A stretch of DNA of 64,000 nt from Oceanicola sp. 502str15 (GTDB lineage Bacteria; Pseudomonadota; Alphaproteobacteria; Rhodobacterales; Rhodobacteraceae): NCBI RefSeq assembly GCF_024105635.1, contig NZ_WYDQ01000001.1, positions 3,720,501 through 3,784,500 of the forward strand, written 5' to 3'. A program made the translations under genes and the position numbers. Each line of letters starts with the position of its first letter. Within the stretch, counting starts at the first letter, position 1. Positions 62,605-64,000 of the stretch are shown piece by piece. The notes under the pieces were generated by a model. That model had not been told where the DNA came from, did not search any database, and was given only the letters and a program-made list of their open reading frames with translations.

Positions 62605-63440
62605 GTGAGGGTCTCCTTGAGAAAGTTTGCGGCCTTGCTGATGCAGGCGTTGGCGGCGGGCACGAGCCTGCCGCGGTTGATGAAGCCATGGGTCACCCCC
62701 GGCTCGACATGCCATGTGGTTGGCACCCCCGCGCCGCTGAGCGCCTGCGCCATGGCACTATTTTCACTGAGCAACACGTCGACTTCGGCGGCGACCAGCA
62801 GCGCGGGAGGCAGGCCGCGCAGGTCGGCCTTGAGGGGCGCGATCAACTCGTCGCGCAACGCGTCGGGGTCATACATGGCAAAGAGGTCGCGCATCCGGGC
62901 ACGGGTGAGGCCGGGGCCCTCGGCATGGGCGCAGTAACTCTCGGTGTCGAAATCATCGCCAAAGACGCCGTAGAACAGCACCATGCCGGCCAGCTCGTGG
63001 GTGGTGGAAAGTGCGGTTGCGAGGGCAAGGTTGGCCCCGGCGGAGGCCCCGCCAATGGCGATCCGCCCGCCCTTTGCAGCAAGCCAGGCCAGCGCGGCGC
63101 GGCAATCTTCCAGCCCTGCGGGGTAGGGGTGGGCAGGGGCAAGGCGATAGCTGATGCTCAGCACGTCCCAGCCGCTTTCCAGCGCCATCCCGGCCGCCGA
63201 AGGCTCATGCAGCGCAATCGACCCACCCGCCCATCCGCCGCCGTGGATGTAAAGCAGCGTGCCCGCATCCCCGCCGCCCCGATAGAGCCTTGCAGCCTGC
63301 GGCTGGCCAGCACCGCCGGTGTAGCTGAGGTCTTCGAACGGCGCCTTTGCCACCCCCTCGTTCCAATAGGCGGCAGCCTCCTCGGGCGTCGGAAAGTCTC
63401 CGAGCGCAATCACCTGCTCTATGCCTTCCGCGTATCTCAC
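62601..63440 (-). CDS. alpha/beta hydrolase, HSL-type esterase
   Basis: A 279-residue esterase of the hormone-sensitive-lipase family. The oxyanion motif is [10 protein letters not shown] near residue 65, the nucleophile is in GGASAGAN near 130, and the catalytic histidine is in [10 protein letters not shown] near 252. No signal peptide, so it acts in the cytoplasm. It overlaps the ABC ATPase gene and the enolase-superfamily gene. A lactone or ester of a sugar acid is a possible substrate. Confidence 0.88.
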   Translation of the reverse strand: MRYAEGIEQVIALGDFPTPEEAAAYWNEGVAKAPFEDLSYTGGAGQPQAARLYRGGGDAGTLLYIHGGGWAGGSIALHEPSAAGMALESGWDVLSISYRLAPAHPYPAGLEDCRAALAWLAAKGGRIAIGGASAGANLALATALSTTHELAGMVLFYGVFGDDFDTESYCAHAEGPGLTRARMRDLFAMYDPDALRDELIAPLKADLRGLPPALLVAAEVDVLLSENSAMAQALSGAGVPTTWHVEPGVTHGFINRGRLVPAANACISKAANFLKETLT

Positions 63441-64000
63441 GCGCCCTCTCCCATGTAGCGATGCCGCTGCCGCGTGCCGCGCAGGGCCGGGTCGGCGATG
63501 GGCACCGAGCTGAGAAGCGCCTTGGTATAAGGATGCTGCGGGTTGGTGATGATCTCTTCGGTCTCGCCGATCTCGACGATCTTGCCGCGATACATCACCG
63601 CCACCCGGTCGCAGAAATAGCGGATCACTGCCATGTCGTGGCTGATGAAGATGAAGCTCAACCCCATCTCGGCCTGAAGCCGCAGCAGCAGATCAAGCAC
63701 CTGCGTGCGGATCGACACATCCAGCGCCGAGGTCGGCTCATCGGCGATCACCAGCTTCGGCTCCAGCGCAATGGCCCGCGCCACCACGATCCGCTGCCGC
63801 TGCCCGCCCGAGAAGGCGTGGGGATAACGCTCCATCATCCCCGGCTCCAGGCCAACCTCCGTCAGCAACTTAGCCACCCGGTCCTCCAGCTCGCTCCCCG
63901 AGGCCACTCCGTTCACCACCAGCGGCTCCGCGATCAGCTGCTTCACCGTCATCCGCGGGTTCAGCGAGGCGAACGGGTCCTGAAAGATCATCCGTATCTG
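63437..64000 (-). CDS. oligopeptide-type ABC transporter ATPase (DppF/OppF), 5' part outside window
   Basis: The last 188 residues of an ATPase. The frame is open to the window edge, so the Walker A part lies outside. Visible are the Q-loop [12 protein letters not shown], the signature [15 protein letters not shown], Walker [13 protein letters not shown], the switch histidine in FISHDMAV and the Opp/Dpp-type tail [15 protein letters not shown]. It would belong to a peptide- or sugar-oligomer-type importer encoded upstream. Its stop overlaps the esterase start. Confidence 0.93.
   Translation of the reverse strand, partial: QIRMIFQDPFASLNPRMTVKQLIAEPLVVNGVASGSELEDRVAKLLTEVGLEPGMMERYPHAFSGGQRQRIVVARAIALEPKLVIADEPTSALDVSIRTQVLDLLLRLQAEMGLSFIFISHDMAVIRYFCDRVAVMYRGKIVEIGETEEIITNPQHPYTKALLSSVPIADPALRGTRQRHRYMGEGA

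Overview
The DNA is GC-rich with dense, mostly ATGA-coupled operons. No stretch longer than about 300 bases lacks a gene. The gene content (TTT and TRAP transporters, a BoxABC benzoate cluster, ChvE/GguAB, an Iron-Rhodo-box-like site) fits an alphaproteobacterium, most likely a Rhodobacterales (roseobacter-type) chromosome or chromid. I see no rRNA, tRNA, CRISPR array, insertion sequence or prophage.

Region by region. (1) 1-3645: tail of a tripartite tricarboxylate transporter (tctC partial, tctB, tctA) coupled to a shikimate/quinate dehydrogenase-like gene. (2) 3579-9777: siderophore/heme-type iron ABC transporter on the minus strand, a DUF2218 protein and a TonB-dependent receptor preceded by a TGA-N9-TCA site. 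(3) 9992-12181: katG with its own terminator. (4) 12269-16127: an IclR regulator and a thioesterase, divergent from a single-domain FAD aryl-CoA hydroxylase and an aryl-CoA ligase; this looks like a CoA-dependent route for a hydroxy- or amino-benzoate. (5) 16195-20917: an aromatic-acid ABC importer of the branched-chain amino acid type. (6) 21040-23795 (minus): a stand-alone Lrp ligand-binding domain and pxpABC. (7) 23951-35078: benzoate-CoA ligase, two alpha/beta hydrolases, DUF309, BoxC, BoxB, a new-looking 50-residue Cys-rich peptide, BoxA, a thioesterase, a zinc metallopeptidase-like protein, the regulator BoxR and a C-terminal-half 3-hydroxyacyl-CoA dehydrogenase. Sites of the form TGCA-N6-TGCA, the BoxR/BzdR type, recur in front of the importer, the ligase, boxC and boxR and tie regions 5-7 into one probable benzoate regulon.

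(8) 35092-48611: a GbpR-like LysR regulator divergent from chvE-gguAB, followed by sugar dehydrogenase, mutarotase, lactonase, IlvD-type dehydratase, keto-deoxy-acid dehydratase and alpha-ketoglutaric semialdehyde dehydrogenase (L-arabinose to 2-oxoglutarate), plus KDGal kinase and KDPGal aldolase (D-galactose to pyruvate and triose phosphate). One set of upstream enzymes appears to feed two exits. (9) 48733-62604: aldarate/sugar-acid catabolism. One minus-strand operon runs from a TRAP transporter (dctP, fused dctQM, a 40-residue membrane peptide) through IlvD, enolase-superfamily, DHDPS-family and UxaA-family dehydratases. A second carries kdgD and an RraA-like gene and is divergent from a GntR regulator. 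A third carries glucarate dehydratase, another enolase-superfamily enzyme and an esterase. An identical 14-bp near-palindrome sits in front of both the TRAP operon and the kdgD operon. (10) 63437-64000: 3' part of an oligopeptide-type ABC ATPase, cut by the window edge.

Short palindromic repeats are scattered between genes, and at three places their TAG is the stop codon of the upstream gene. Four of the five binding-protein genes are followed by a perfect or near-perfect GC hairpin before their membrane-component genes.
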